Source of the DNA: Siphonodentalium dalli
Lineage: Eukaryota > Mollusca > Scaphopoda > Gadilida > Siphonodentaliidae
Length of the DNA: 64,000 bases
Reading direction: 5' to 3'
Assembly: GCA_032622095.1 (NCBI GenBank)
Contig: CP136061.1
Coordinates: 47,807,797 to 47,871,796, forward strand
Shown: positions 24,001-39,000 of the stretch, one piece after another
How positions within the stretch are numbered: position 1 is the stretch's first letter
Layout: each line of letters begins with the position of its first letter
The notes under the pieces: model-generated
Database searches by the model: none
Seen by the model: only the letters and a program-made list of their open reading frames with translations
What the model was told of the DNA's origin: nothing
Translations under genes and position numbers: made by a program

Positions 24001-27000
24001 ATTCACCCTCTGAGAACCTCATTCTGAATATGTCTGGTACCATATTTTGAGGCCTGAAATTACTGTAATATTAGGTTGATTTTTTGTTTCCCAACCTACT
24101 AACCATGAGTTGATAACCTTAAAATACACTTCACCAAACTCTCAGTCAATGATGAGACAACACAAAACTTACCAGAGTTAACTCTTAAGTGACGGGAGCT
24201 TCCTGAATTTTTTGGAAAACCCTGTGCCAATGCATTCTCTTATATATGCGAGTCTCACATACATGTAGTCAATATACAATGGGGATATAGGAACAAGCTT
24301 TCTCTTGGTGACTATATGTGTAATCAAACAATTTAAAGGGATTCATTGTAGGTTATAATTTAGAAATAACATTGATCAAATTAAGACAATTGCCTCAAGA
24401 ATATACTAATAGTATGTCATAATGATTATATGTATGCAGTATTAATCAGAAAACATCAGAGAAAATGCAGGTTGAGTGTTGTTCAGTTTCTCGCAAAAAG
24501 CGCAGTGAATTGTTGATAAGCAGAGTTTGACGATCAACTCAATATTGCATCATTTCCTTACTTAGATTCGCACGTAATACGTCCGTTGTAAAACCCCTAA
24601 TTTGGTGCGTCTACAACTTACGATACTATCATAGTAATATAACTCTCTTATTTGGTATGTATTACCATATATAGGTTAGGAGAATACTAACTGGATTGAA
24701 ATATATTCATCTCTTTGTAAGAACAATACTATTATGTATATGTTTTCCGTCTGATCATTTCCCAATCATGAAGTAACGTTAATTAGCTGGATTTTGAACT
24801 GACAGCGGGTAGAATGGGTCGATTAAAATAAAATATGGTGTGATTTGAATGCGATTGTTGATGGCGCCAGTAAATTTATCATGGCCTTCCACAGCACAAC
24901 GGAACATTTTGATTGGACGATCGTGTAGTTCTGAGTGTTTGTCTATAAAAAAATGGTTTTGTGACATTTTTGATGTTTGTTTACATAACAAAGCGTACAA
25001 ACGACAATAACATGCAATGTATGCGATATTTGTGATTGATATAAGAACAACATCTGTCTATTATATAATATTTTTTCTGTTTATGGTGGTTTCAATGGAT
25101 GTGTCTATTTTAACAGCTATACCCACCGGGAAGGCCGTCCGTATCTTTAATGCATTTCTTAGATTATTCCTATTTGATGTGGATATTCATACAATGAAGA
25201 GGAAATCCTATATTTTGTTGCATTTGGCAATCTAGAGTCCGATTTTGGGAAAACCTAGCAGTTTTCTCATGGAATGGGCCCAATTTTTAACCCCTGTCCT
25301 TTCCCAAATACAGTAATGCCCTAAATAATCTCACTGAGAGCTTTTCGATGAATGGCAACAAGCAATATTTCCAACTAAATCCTGAAAAGTTACCCATAAT
25401 TCTGCTGTGGTTAAGGAGTCGATTATTTAGGGAATTACTGTAGCATCACCAATATCACCCTCTGGGAAACTCGTTCTGCTCAGGAATCAATTATGCTATG
25501 GGAGATCTAGGATCAGAGTGAACTTCCAAGTTGACGTTAGTCACCTCGATGCATTTTATCTTCTGCAGATTAGTGGATATAGAACAGAAGGGAAAAATTA
25601 ACTAAAAACAATGTTAACTTGAGACTATAGTTAGTTCCCAGAAGATGAGGCCTGAGCAGATTGAGGTCCCCAGAGAGTGAATTGTGCAGGGTATCAGCAT
25701 TACCAAATTCACTATCTGGCGACTCATTCTGCAAATGTCAGACATACTATATCCAGGCTTGGTCAGTAATGTAAGACATCCATCTCAAACCTCACTAATA
25801 ATGTTTAATGTTTAACCCACAGGGAGCCTCACACAGATGGAAGCTTGCACTACAGAGTGTCTTCTGCTGCAGTTTATATGGGGCTCTCTCAGGGTTACAC
25901 ACTATATCCAGGCTTTTTTGCCAGTGCATTGTTCTATCTGTTCCTTCTCAGTGCTCGCATCATGAATGGCTTTGGGCTGTGAGTGATTCCAACAGACCCC
26001 TCCACTGGTGGGGGATCTGTTCCGTCAGCAGGCAGTATGTCAAAGTTCTGTAGTAAAGCCGATAAGAACAGGTAGAACTCCATTTTAGCAAGAGGCTCTC
26101 CTGGACACTGGCGTCGTCCTGCAATGGATTGTTAGGAAGAGTTAGTCACGGTTCATTTAATCCTTTAATTAGCTCAACTTGACGAAGTCAAGTTATCGAC
26201 GTCAAGTTTGAACTATTGCCATGGGTTGGCATCGGTCGTGCATCAGCAATTTCCTTTAGCACACCCTACAGGTCACATCTCTCATCCGATAATCACCAAA
26301 CTGCATATGGATCTTCTGGGTGACCTCTAGATGGGATCCATAATTTGTTTTTGAAATTCGTTGAAAATCATGGCCACCAGCTGCCATCTTGAATTTCACA
26401 TTTGAAACCATCGGCACACCCTGCAGCCCTCCTTTATTTGACAAGTCAAGTTTGTGCTATTCCCATGGGTCTGTTTGTGTCCTCAGTCTGTCAACAATTT
26501 CCTTTAGTACACCCTACAGGTCACATCTCTCATCTGATTGTACTACACTTCATATGGATCTTCGGGGTGTCCACTCGGTGGGAGCCATCAATTTTTTTTC
26601 TGAAAACGTTTTACAAAATATTGTCGTCAGCAGCCATCTTGGGATTTCAAATTTGAATCCATCAGCACACCCTGCAGCCTGCATTTATTGGAGAATTGTT
26701 TTAAAATTTACAGGCATGATTTGGATCACCTCTAGATGAGGGCTATCGAATTTGAAATTTCTTTTATGAAAACAATGGCCACTGGCAGCCATCTTGGATT
26801 TTACTCTTTGTATGACTAAATCCTTTGGCACAACCTACAGACCACATCCCTCATCAAATCGTCACAAAACTTTACATGAATCTTTTTGGTGACCGCAAGA
26901 TGGGAGCCATTGATTTTTTTGAAGTTCGTTGAATAATATGGCTGCCAATCCTCCATAAATTACTGAACCTGTGTCTCTATAGATGCAATCCTTGAAATAG

Positions 27001-30000
27001 TGTGTCTGTTATTTGCCTGCTGTGTGGGGTAGCCTCACTAAATTCACCCTTTGGGGACCTCATTCTGCTTAGGCCTCATCTTCTGGGAAGTATCTATAGT
27101 CAATTAACATTGTTTTTATTACTTTTTCCCTTCTGGGAAGTTTCTATATCCCCCAATTTTCAGAAGATAAAATGCATAATTGAGGTGACTAATGGGTGAA
27201 CATTAGCAACTTCAACTGGGGGAATTCAATCTAACCCTTATAATGTCTCCCATAGCAGTTGAGGTCTAAGCAGTATGAGGTTCCCAGAGGGTGAATTTGG
27301 TGATGCTAGCCCACCTTGTGGGATAGTGTCACTAAAAATTCACCCTCTGGGGGACCTCATTTTGCACATGACAGACACACTATTTGCAGGCTTGCATAGA
27401 TTGGATACATACCTATAGAGAATGCAATTAATTCCTCTGGGATGATATTGTTCCCCTTCTCATCAGTGAATCTGGATGGCAAAAACTTTGTGGGCTCAGG
27501 AAAATGAGTTTCGTCAAACAGTACTGAATGTATATTGTGTAGAAGAAGAGCATCTTGTGGTATGGTATAGCCATGGAATTGGATTTCTTTAGAGACGCAA
27601 TGTGGAAAACCAATTGGTACAATACCAGAAATCCGTAATGTTTCCAAAATAGTTGCATTCATGAGGGGTAAGGCAGATCGATCAGCCATTGATGGTTTGC
27701 GGTCAGTTTGGATGGCTGAATCAAGTTCGTCATGAAGTTGTCGTTGAAGAGCGGGTTCTTGTAGAATGTACAAGATGCAGAAACTCAAAGCTGAGGCTGT
27801 TGTGTCAGTTCCTGCCTGGAACAGTTCTCGTAGAAACATCACAAGTTCTTCCTCTGAAAATGTATGAATTTTGTAATAAAGAAGAAATTCTGAGGAGAAG
27901 TGAAAAAAAAGAATGTACATGTATGGTGCTGAACTTTAGCAGATTGAGGTCCCCAGAGGGAGAATTTAGTGACGCTAACCCGCTCAGCGGGATAGCGTCA
28001 CTATATTCACCCAATTTGGACTTCATTCTGCATGACCTCATCTGCTATGAGAGACCTACATGCAGGCATGGATTTAAGTTCCCAGATGGTGATGATGGTG
28101 ATGTGGACCCATTGGGCACCTCGATTGTCATCTGCCAATTTGGGGATATTGAGAAACTAAACTAAAAAAGAAAAAGAAACATTCTAAAGAAACTAAAAAA
28201 CTTTTTAATTTGATAATAAATATACTTTCAAGAGAAGATGAGGCCTAATCAGAATGAGGTCCCCAGAGGGTGAATTTAGTTTTATGTGGGGTAGCGTCAC
28301 TAAATTCACCCTCTGGGGACCTCATCCTGCACCATATTTTGAGGTCTGAGCAGTGTCAACCATGGAAATTAGGTTGGCCTGGAAAACAAACTATTTCTGA
28401 AAAGCATATTTTCTCGTCATTTATATATCTTTGAAAAAAGACCCATTTTGGTCACAACATTGATCTAGACGTGTGTTGGTACTATATATATTATGTTATA
28501 TGACATAGGGGTAAATCATGGATTTCTTTCAATCAAAATAACTTACTAGTAATTTTTTCCAACCTGTTCTCAAAACGATCGTCTGGTCTTGTTTCCATAT
28601 GTATTATTATGGCAGGTATGTAAATTTGTCATGTACAAAATATTCATGGTATAAAATATATATTATATAGAAATTGATTTCTCAAATGATAGGTTTACAA
28701 AGAACGTTTATAACTCAGAGGCTTTTGATATAAAAATGAGAAATTGGTTTACGAAGAACATGGATATAAAATATTATTATATCACATGAAACCCCTAATA
28801 TATCATTAAAAAACCATTACATATTTCCTTATATCACATAGTGTATATGTTACTAGTGAGGAATAAGTGCGTGCTTCGTGGGAAACTTGGCATCATGCAA
28901 AAAAATTACTGCGCAGATTATTACTATTTTGAAAAGTTGCGCATGAGACCAATACCAGGCATTGCAATATGATTGCTTTGTTCATTAAAGTTAAATTCTT
29001 GTCCAACTTCGCTGTGCTAATGAAAATAGGCACAATAACAAAGAGGCAAATTGGGGGACTATATTTCTCATTGCCAGTCATAGTGGGCAATACTGTCGTA
29101 TACAGTTGTGAAGCGTCTCAACCAACGCCGTGCATGTATGCATTTTGCATGCATTTTTCAGTTTCTTTTAAAGATTTTGATTTGTTAAAAAGGCATAAAG
29201 ATCTAGTTTTTTTCATGTGATATAAAAGATCTTCAACTCGTTATGTTGGGCTCATTTCATAAATTTGATTGACAACTCGTCAAATTTATCAAACTCGTTT
29301 CATAAAATCTTATATCCCGACATAACTCGTTTGAGATTCTCTATATATTCCTAATGGTAATAACAATGAGTGTTCTGAATTAAATTTACCACTGGGTGCA
29401 TATCACTTGACTTCTGAATTAAATTTACCACTGGAATGCATATCACTTGACTTCTGAATTAAATTTACCACTGGGGTGCATATCACTTGACTTTTCCCAG
29501 GTGTTGTTATCCTTCCTCCATTTTTCTATGTATGCATCAATGAAGTCATTGACTACACCTGGTTGATGTTCTTGTAAATGTCTTTTCACTTCACTGGTGA
29601 CAAATGCTGTCTCCATGTCCACATTTTGCTGGATCTTCTTGATATTGAAGACATCTCCGGGTAGGAATCTCATAATCGGATGGAGGAAGAGAATTAGTTC
29701 CGACCCCGATAGAATCTCGACCATTCTCGTTAGATATTCTTGGAATGCTTTGTCATCATATTCATATCGTCTGCCAAAAGCAATTGAGCAAATGACATTA
29801 CTGATAGCATTCCTTATCAGGGTCGTGATATTGAATGGTCTCCCCTCATATCGATCCACTTCCATGAGAAAGCTTTCTATTTCTGTATGTATCTTGGTTT
29901 GCAGAATATTTTTTCCCATTCCAAAATCTCGCATAGTGCGGAGAAAGAATCTCCTGTTATCTTTCCACACTTCCCCATTTGCCAGGGTCACTGCTGAAAC

Positions 30001-33000
30001 ATATAGGATGTGACATCATTATTGCTCTCACCGGGCGATAACTTTAGTTCTGCTTGAATGAAATATAGGTCAATTAAGATATATTTTTGGATCTGGCCAC
30101 CAATTTTTACCACAGTTATTGCCCTTTGTTGAAATCTTTGCTCAATTTTCTTTTCCGGATGATAACAGTAGTTAAAGGTACTCAATCCGATCAGAGGGTC
30201 CCCATCTCAACAGATTCCAACAACAACAATCCGATCAGAGGGTCCTATATTACTATTTCTTTGGCTTTTAGGGTAAAAAATATTTGATTCGAGTCGAGGA
30301 ACCCACTCAGAGTTATTAGATATTGATTTTTGAAATTTGTTATTTTCTCGAGATGAGTACTAATAATTGCCTTCAACTTCGTAATATGCTCGAGATGTGT
30401 ACACCAAAACACTATTCAAACAGACAAGGATGGATAACTCTAAAATCAAGTGGTAATAATAACGCAATTTTGACTGTGTTCTGGGACAGAAAGTATTCCC
30501 AATAATGAAAAATAATAGATTTCTAAAATCAATATCTAAAAAATCTGAGCTTTGATGGGTGGCTTCCTCGACTCGAATCAAATATTTTTGGCCATTGAAA
30601 TAGTAATTGAGAGGAGTTTTATCGGATTGAGTACCTTTAATGTTAACTGAATGGACTTGAAATTTTGTATGCTGGTTTGCAACCACAAAACACAGGTGAA
30701 GTTCAATTGTGGGTTCTGTCCGGCCATTTTGACTGGAGTAAAAGACCTTTTTTTACTTTGAAATTCAGTTTGTTTTGGTTTCTGGAAAATTTTTGTCTAA
30801 ACCATGAAATACAGGTCAAGTTCAAATTTTGGTTCCATCCGCTCATTTTACTACGGTACAGTTACTGACCTATTTCTAGATTGAAATTTGGGTTTTCTTG
30901 GTTTCCTGTAGTTAGGCTTGGTTAATCACCACCAAACTACACTAATGCCCTAAATAATTGACTCCTTAACCACAGCAGAATTATGGGTAGTTTTTCAGGA
31001 TTTAGTCGGAAATATGGCTATGGAAATATGGCAACAAGCCATATTTCCGACTAAATCCTGAAAAATTACCCATCATTCTGCTGTGGTTAAGGAGTCGATT
31101 ATTTAGGGCTTTGCTGTATATATGTGGATGAATTGGCTCAAAATACAAGCTGCACTTGAATTAAATCAAGTCTTCTCGGTCCACAACAGCTTGGGATATT
31201 GGTTGGGTTGATGCTGTAATGGACTGAGTCCCACCCCATTGCTCTTCTATAACGGACTTTCATTCACAAGATGTACTACATGTACACGTGGAGCCCTGGC
31301 ATTCTCGTAACTCCCTGAATGTGATTAATTATCTGAAATGTTCGCGATTCATCTGACTTCAAAATTATATATCATTTACCATGAGAGAATAAAGTATAGT
31401 GATGATAGGATCATTTAATTTATTACATGATCCTGCTCTTATTCCATTCAATAAACCCATCTGATATAAAACGTTCGTTTAATAACAGGAAATAGTGCCA
31501 GGTAACCAAGCTTTGACATCCGGTTTGTCATCTGTTTACATTCCGTACGCTACTTCTCAAAATAGTATGGCTTCCAATATTTTTCCAACAAGCTATAATT
31601 AATGAAGAGTTTGAAAAGTTATGTCATTAAATATATGCCTTTAAATACGCCAAAGAGGCTTTATTTATCTGGGACTATTTCTTTAATCGGACAAACAACG
31701 CATAGTTACGTGAAACGTCATCGCATATGCCTTATAGAAGCCGATGTTAGTTTCTCGTCCCTGTTGATTTATGGAAGTTTTGTCGAGGTTTTGGATCATG
31801 TAATAAATAGAATCTACAACTCGTCTCCAGTTTATAGCGGAATTTACATAACTCGTCCAGTAAATTAGGTCTGGAACTCGCCAAAGACTCGTTCCAGACC
31901 TAATTTACTGGACTCGTTTTGTAAATTTCGCTATAAACTGGGGACTCGTTGTAGATCCTCTATGTATTGTTTACATGCATTTTCTGGTAGCGTGAGATCA
32001 AAATTCTCTGGAAAACAATTAAGGCTTTGTTTACTTATAAATCTCATTGCTGAGGACCTCTGATATATTCATGTTTGATATCATCATGCTTGGGAAAGGC
32101 TTCCTCTATGTTCATATACGCAAAGTTTCTTTTTGACCTAATCCGAAGACATACAAGCAAGATAACTCGCATCTACGATTCTGGGCGTAAAGTCCTTTTT
32201 CGGCTGATAAATCCAAATTTTATGGTTTATTTCTGAAATGCAATTTGAAACAAGTGAACAGGCATATTGATGATGCTACCTCCCTTCATTCTGCAGTTTG
32301 TTATCTACAGAATTTCAGGTGCAGGTATTTCAGAGTATTTTTGTTTAAAAATTTAGTTTTATGTATATGAACATCTCTATATTTTACCCTTGCTCAGCCC
32401 TTAAAATTGGCTACCGCAGAAGGCAATATGCCCTAGAAAGAGCCCTAGAGGCCAATATAGATTGCCATGCATTTCTAAAGCAATGCCGAATAAGAGAAAT
32501 AGCAAATTCAAGGATTGCTTGCTTTGTTTGTTTGTTTTTTTAATTGAATTTTTTTAAATCAATCAAAATTTTGAAAAACTAACCCCGTTATAACATCCGC
32601 CAGGGTACCCCGAGTAACCACACCAAATTTGGGTGAAATTGGTCTGGGGGGAAAAATCCGAACAGACAGATCCTACTCTTTTATATACAGTAATGCCCTA
32701 ATTAATCGACTTCATAACGACAGCAGAATTATGGGTAATTTTTCAGGATTTAGTCGGAAATATGGCTTGTTGCCATTCATCGGAAAGATCTCCCCGAGAG
32801 CTTTCCGATGAATGGCAATAAGCCATATTTCCGACTAAATCCTGAAAAGTTACCCATAATTCTGCTGTGGTTATGGAGTCGATTAATTAGAGCATTACTG
32901 TATATGCATGTATAGATTATTATTAAACCTGTGACTGAACGATTGAAGTAATCAAGCATTGAATTTTGATGGCGATTAGCAACCAGGTCACCATTTTCCA

Positions 33001-36000
33001 CAAACATCTCCTTCAATGTTTTGTATCCATTGAAAACAATAAATGTCTTTCCAAAGAGTTTCACTGTGAAAACATCACCGTAATCCTTTTGGAATTCCTG
33101 GAAAACAACTCGCATGTCACGTCCCATAATCTGAAATATATTTCCAAGCCAAGGCAGACTCCGAGGGCCAGGTGGTAAATTCGAACATCTCTTCTTGTTG
33201 AAGTACCAGTAGCCAAACAATGCCAGAATGAAGAATATCACAAATGTCTGAATATCTTTTCCACGTATGTAGTCCATGATGTAATCACTCTTGTTCAAGA
33301 GTAGATTGCATGTGCATAAGCCCAGTAAGTCTGCACAAAGTCAATAAGTTTATCTATCTGTATATTTGTATTACATGTATCTCATTGGTTGATTTTGAGC
33401 ACAAGCCTTGAAATAGTTTGTCTGTCATTTGCAGAATGAGGTCCCCAGAGGGTGAATTTAGTGATGCTACCCCGCACAGCAGGCTAGCTTTCTGCTTTGG
33501 CCTCATCTTCTGGGAAGTATCTATAGTCTCAAATTAACATTGTTTTTAGTTACTTTTTCCCTTTTGTTCAATTTCTATATCCGCTAATTTGCAGAAGATA
33601 AAATGCATAATCGAGGTGACAATAATGGGTGAACATCACTTCAATTTCAACTGGAAAATTCAATCTGATTCTTGGTCTCCCATACCAGTTGAGGCCTTAA
33701 TTAGAAGAATGAGGTCCCCAGAGGGTGAATTTGGTGACACTATCCCGCACAGCAGGCTAGCATCACTAAATTTACCTTCTGGGATCCTCATTCTGTAAAT
33801 GACAGACACACTATTTCAAGGCTTGTTTGAGCAGCAAACAAATCTAGTCCTAGTAAATACAGGTCATGGTCACAGAGCAGTTGGTGTTGGCTGGGGTGTC
33901 ATGTATATGATATGGTCTCCATCTATAGGCTTTATAATTATACCAGCACTAAGTGATTTGTGCATCTGGTCCTCTATATGTCTGTCTGTCCTATATTTCA
34001 ACCCTGAGCTGTTAGGTCTCAATGAAATTTGGTATGAATGTTCACCGCCATAAGGAATGTTCAATGGTTTTGTTTGACTATGCATGTATATGTAGGATGA
34101 AATTTGATCTTCATCGTGTAATATTTTTGTCCCCCTGCATGTATATGTAGGATGAAATTTGATCTTCATCGTGTATTATTTTTGTCCCCCTGCATGTATA
34201 TGTAGGATGAAATTTGATCTTCATCGTGTAATATTTTTGTCCCCCTGCATGTATATGTAGGATGAAATTTGATCTTCATCGTGTAATATTTTTGTCCCCC
34301 TGCATGTATATGTAGGATGAAATTTGATCTTCATCGTGTAATATTTTTGTCCCCCTGCATGTATATGTAGGATGAAATTTGATCTTCATCGTGTAATATT
34401 TTTGTCCCCCTGCATGTATATGTAGGATGAAATTTGATCTTCATCGTGTAATATTTTTGTCCCCCTGCATGTATATGTAGGATGAAATTTGATCTTCATC
34501 GTGTAATATTTTTGTCCCCCTGCATGTATATGTAGGATGAAATTTGATCTTCATCGTGTAATATTTTTGTCCCCCTGCATGTATATGTAGGATGAAATTT
34601 GATCTTCATCGTGTAATATTTTTGTCCCCCTGCATGTATATGTAGGATGAAATTTGATCTTCATCGTGTAATATTTTTGTCCCCCTGCATGTATATGTAG
34701 GATGAAATTTGATCTTCATCGTGTAATATTTTTGTCCCCCTGCATGTATATGTAGGATGAAATTTGATCTTCATCGTGTAATATTTTTGTCCCCCTGCAT
34801 GTATATGTAGGATGAAATTTGATCTTCATCGTGTAATATTTTTGTCCCCCTGCATGTATATGTAGGATGAAATTTGATCTTCATCGTGTAATATTTTTGT
34901 CCCCCTGCATGTATATGTAGGATGAAATTTGATCTTCATCGTGTAATATTTTTGTCCCCCTGCATGTATATGTAGGATGAAATTTGATCTTCATCGTGTA
35001 ATATTTTTGTCCCCCTGCATGTATATGTAGGATGAAATTTGATCTTCATCGTGTAATATTTTTGTCCCCCGAAAAATTAAATTTCGGGGACTTCAGAAAT
35101 GACCTCTGACCGTCCATCCGTCACTCATGTATCCATCACACATTATGGGTACAGTAATGCTCTAATTAATCGACTCCTTAACCACAGCAGAATTATGGGT
35201 AATTTTTCAGGATTTAGTCAGAAATATGGCTTTTTGCCATTCATCGGAAAGCTCTCAGTGAGAGCTTTCAGATGAATGGCAACAAGCCATATTTCCATCC
35301 GTCGTACCGTCCATCCGTCACACTTTTGAGTACCTTCATGATGTAATCATCTCCTCCTACAGATTTCATCCCAGAGATTTGAAACTTCAGAATATTGTTG
35401 CCCATATATTGAAGATGTGCAATATGTATATAGATGACGGAAAAATTATTTTTTGACAGAGTTATTAACCGACTTTTTTAATAATTATTTTTAAAGACCC
35501 TTGTCAGAAATGCTTCTATCGATTAATATTGATTATATTTGGAATATTTTCTGGTCTAAAAACATGTGGTTGTTTAGCTAATGAACAATAGTAGTTACTG
35601 TTAACAGGGACCCAAAATTTTACTGTGTAATTTTGTCACAAAAAAATGATAATTAGACACATTATCGCTTATAACTATGTAATAAAACAATACAAACAAT
35701 TAATCTGGGACATTTGACGTTCGGAGCATAGCTATGGGTACACCCTTCTGATCTCTATCACTAATGGTATCGCCTGAATGGTCTGTTCTAAACATAGAAC
35801 AATAAAGTGTCCCACTTAATCATCTCATTTTATAATAAAATATTCAAAATAAAATCAATATTAATTGTTAGAATCTTTTCTGGACATAGGTCTTCAATTC
35901 ATATTTATTATTTTATACCGACGAAACTATTTCAAAACTCCCGACTGAGTACTCCTTTAATGCATGAGTGGTTCTAGGCAGTCAAAGTACGAGCGATATT

Positions 36001-39000
36001 ACTTATAGGTCACAACGAAACTCTTTTCAAGGTGACTATAAATGTCGCTAAATATAAGTCCATTTGTTTGTTGGATTTGTTTGTAATGCAATGAAAATTG
36101 TCATGATGATTCTGAAACAGCATGTTTAGCTCAAATTGACAAGTTTGAGCAATTGCCATGGGTTGGCGTTCGTCCATCAGTCTATCGGGGCGTATGTGCG
36201 TGCATGAACAATTTCCTTTAGCACTCCCTACATCTCTCATCTGATCATCACCAAACTTCATATGGATCTTTGGGGTGACCTATAGATGGGAGCCATCAAT
36301 TTTTTCCCAATATTTTTTAATAAACATGGCTGCCAGCAGCCATCTGGGAATTTACTCTTTGTATACATTGGCACACTCTACAGGCCACATACCTCATCTG
36401 ATCATCACTAAATTCCATACAGATCTTCAGGGATACCTCCAGATACCTTAAAATCGGCACACACTGCAACCCCCATGGGCATGTTTAGGATTACATCAAG
36501 ATGGGAGGTACTGGATTTGAATGATTTTCAATGAAAAATATGGCTGTCAGCAGCCATCTTGAATTTTGCTCTTTGCATGACTATATCCTTTGGCACACCC
36601 TAAGACCACATCCCTCTTATAATCATCATCAAACTTAATATGGATCTTCTGGGTGATCCCTAGATGGGAGCCATCAAATTTGTTCAAATTTAGTTGAAAA
36701 ACATACCGCCAGTGGCCATCTTGGATTTTACTCTTGGATGACTATGAATTCTTTGCCATACCATACAGGCCACATCCCTCATCCGATAGTGGCCATTTTG
36801 GATTTCATGTTTGAATCCATTGGCACACCCTGCAGCCAACATTTATTGGAGAACTGTTTTAAAAATTTACAGGCATTTTCAGGATCACCTCTAGATGGGA
36901 GCTATCAAATTTGAACAATATTCAATCAAAAACATGCCTGGCGGCAGCCATTTTGATTTTACTCTTTGCATCACTAAATACTTTGAACATTTACACTTTC
37001 TGCATTCCTTATCACTCCAATGACTGGGACTGTAATGTATGATATTATCCCCTCTCCAAATTGAGCTACAGTGTCATTAACACTTTCATTAGCATTTTTT
37101 TGTTTTTCAGGGACCAATGAGCACTGTACCGTATGCATTAGTAAAAACTACTGTGATGATGATTGGCGAGTTCGATTTTACAGACATATTCCATGGCGAC
37201 GATAAAGCGCATTACGAAGTTCTGACTTACATACTCTTTGTTATATTCATGGTGATCATGTCAATCTTGACTATGAACTTGCTGGTAAGTTAAGATGGTA
37301 CTGAGTTACATATAAATTTATCACATCATTTCTTGTATAATTTATTTGCTCAACTGAATTATTATCTAAGATGTCTGTTACCACTGTGCATTTAAAAACA
37401 AGATTCTCAGGCCAAAACAAGTCTGAGTTTAGTGTGCCTGTCAGTTGCAGAATGAGGTCCCCAGAGGGTGAATTTAGTGATGCTATCACACATAGCGGGC
37501 TAGCATCCCTAAATTCACCCTCCGGAGACCTCATTCTGCTTAGGCCTCATCTTCTCTCGAAAGTTTCTTTATTATCAAATTTCTATAGAAACTTCTTCAC
37601 ATACATGTAGATTCTATTTCTTTTTTAGTTTAGTTTTTCTATATCCCCAAATTGGCAGATGACACATTTCAAAATCGAGGTTCCCAATGGGTGTACATCA
37701 CAATATTCTCCATTTGGAAACTTCAATCTGAGTCTATGTCTCCCATAGCAGATGATGCCTAAGCAGAATGAGGTCCCTAGAGGGTGAATTTGGTGATGCT
37801 AGCACCCTATGCAGGATAGCTTCACTGAACTCACCCTCTGGGGACCTCATTCTGCAAATGACAGGCATATACTAAACTCAGGCTTGGGCCCAAACATTTT
37901 GAAAATCATGCAAGTGCAGTTTTTAATTTCATTTTTTATTTCTGGGGCACACACCAACAAATTGTTCCACCTCTGCATCGGCTCTGGGTTTATTATCAGT
38001 TACCTGTGACCATTATTACCCAAACACAGTCCTTCCCACCTGTACACATTCGTAATTTTCAATTCACAGATGCTAAAATGTGCACTCGTCCGTGTTGTCA
38101 AAATGATTATGATGACTGTAATCGTTGATTCAATATTGAACTATTTGAAGGTTTATTTTGATCCTTTTCTGTTTCAATTCAATTATGGGCATGTGAAAGT
38201 GTAACTACATGTAGACAGACATGTTGGTGTATGTCCCATTATGACATTTTGTTTGAGAAACACCCAACTTGTGATTATATTACAGGGTGCAATTACACCC
38301 GTCTTATGAATTGCGGGAGCAAATAAGTGCTCTTGTTGTGTTTTCCTCCTGGGAAGGACTGCAAACAAATGTCCATAAAAGTTAGTTGATCGACTCCATA
38401 TGGTTTATTTCACTCACTAAAGTATCATTGACACATTATTATTAGTTTGCAGATGCAATTCATCATGGCGGTTTAGTTTGAATCAGAAATTTGAATTTGG
38501 AAATGGGTACAGTAATGCCCTAAGTAATCGACACCTTAACCACAGCAGAATTATGGGTAACTTTTCAGGATTTAGTCGGAAATATGGCTTATTGCCATTC
38601 ATCGGAAAGCTCTCACTGAGAGACTGAGAGCTTTCCGATGAATGGCAACAAGTCATATTTCCGACTAAATCTTGAAAAGTTACCCATAATTCAGCTCTCA
38701 ACGAGAGCTTTCCGATGAATGGCAACAAGCCATATTTCCGACTAAATCCTGAAAAGTTACCCATAATTCAGCTGTCGTTAAGGGGTCGATTATTTAGGGC
38801 ATTACTGTAGAATACTCTGATTTATACAAGAGACTTGTATGCAAGTCTGAGTTTAGTGTGCCTGTCATTTGCAGAATGGGGTCCTCAGGGGGTGAATTTA
38901 GTGACGCTATTTCACACAGCGGGCTAGTGTAACCAAATTCACCTTCTGGGGACCTCATTCTGCATGGCCTCATCTGCTATGGGAGACACAGACTCAAATT

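Noticed and set aside
34081-35070. CRISPR-like array
   Set aside because: Units are head-to-tail without variable spacers, in a eukaryotic intron. It is a minisatellite.
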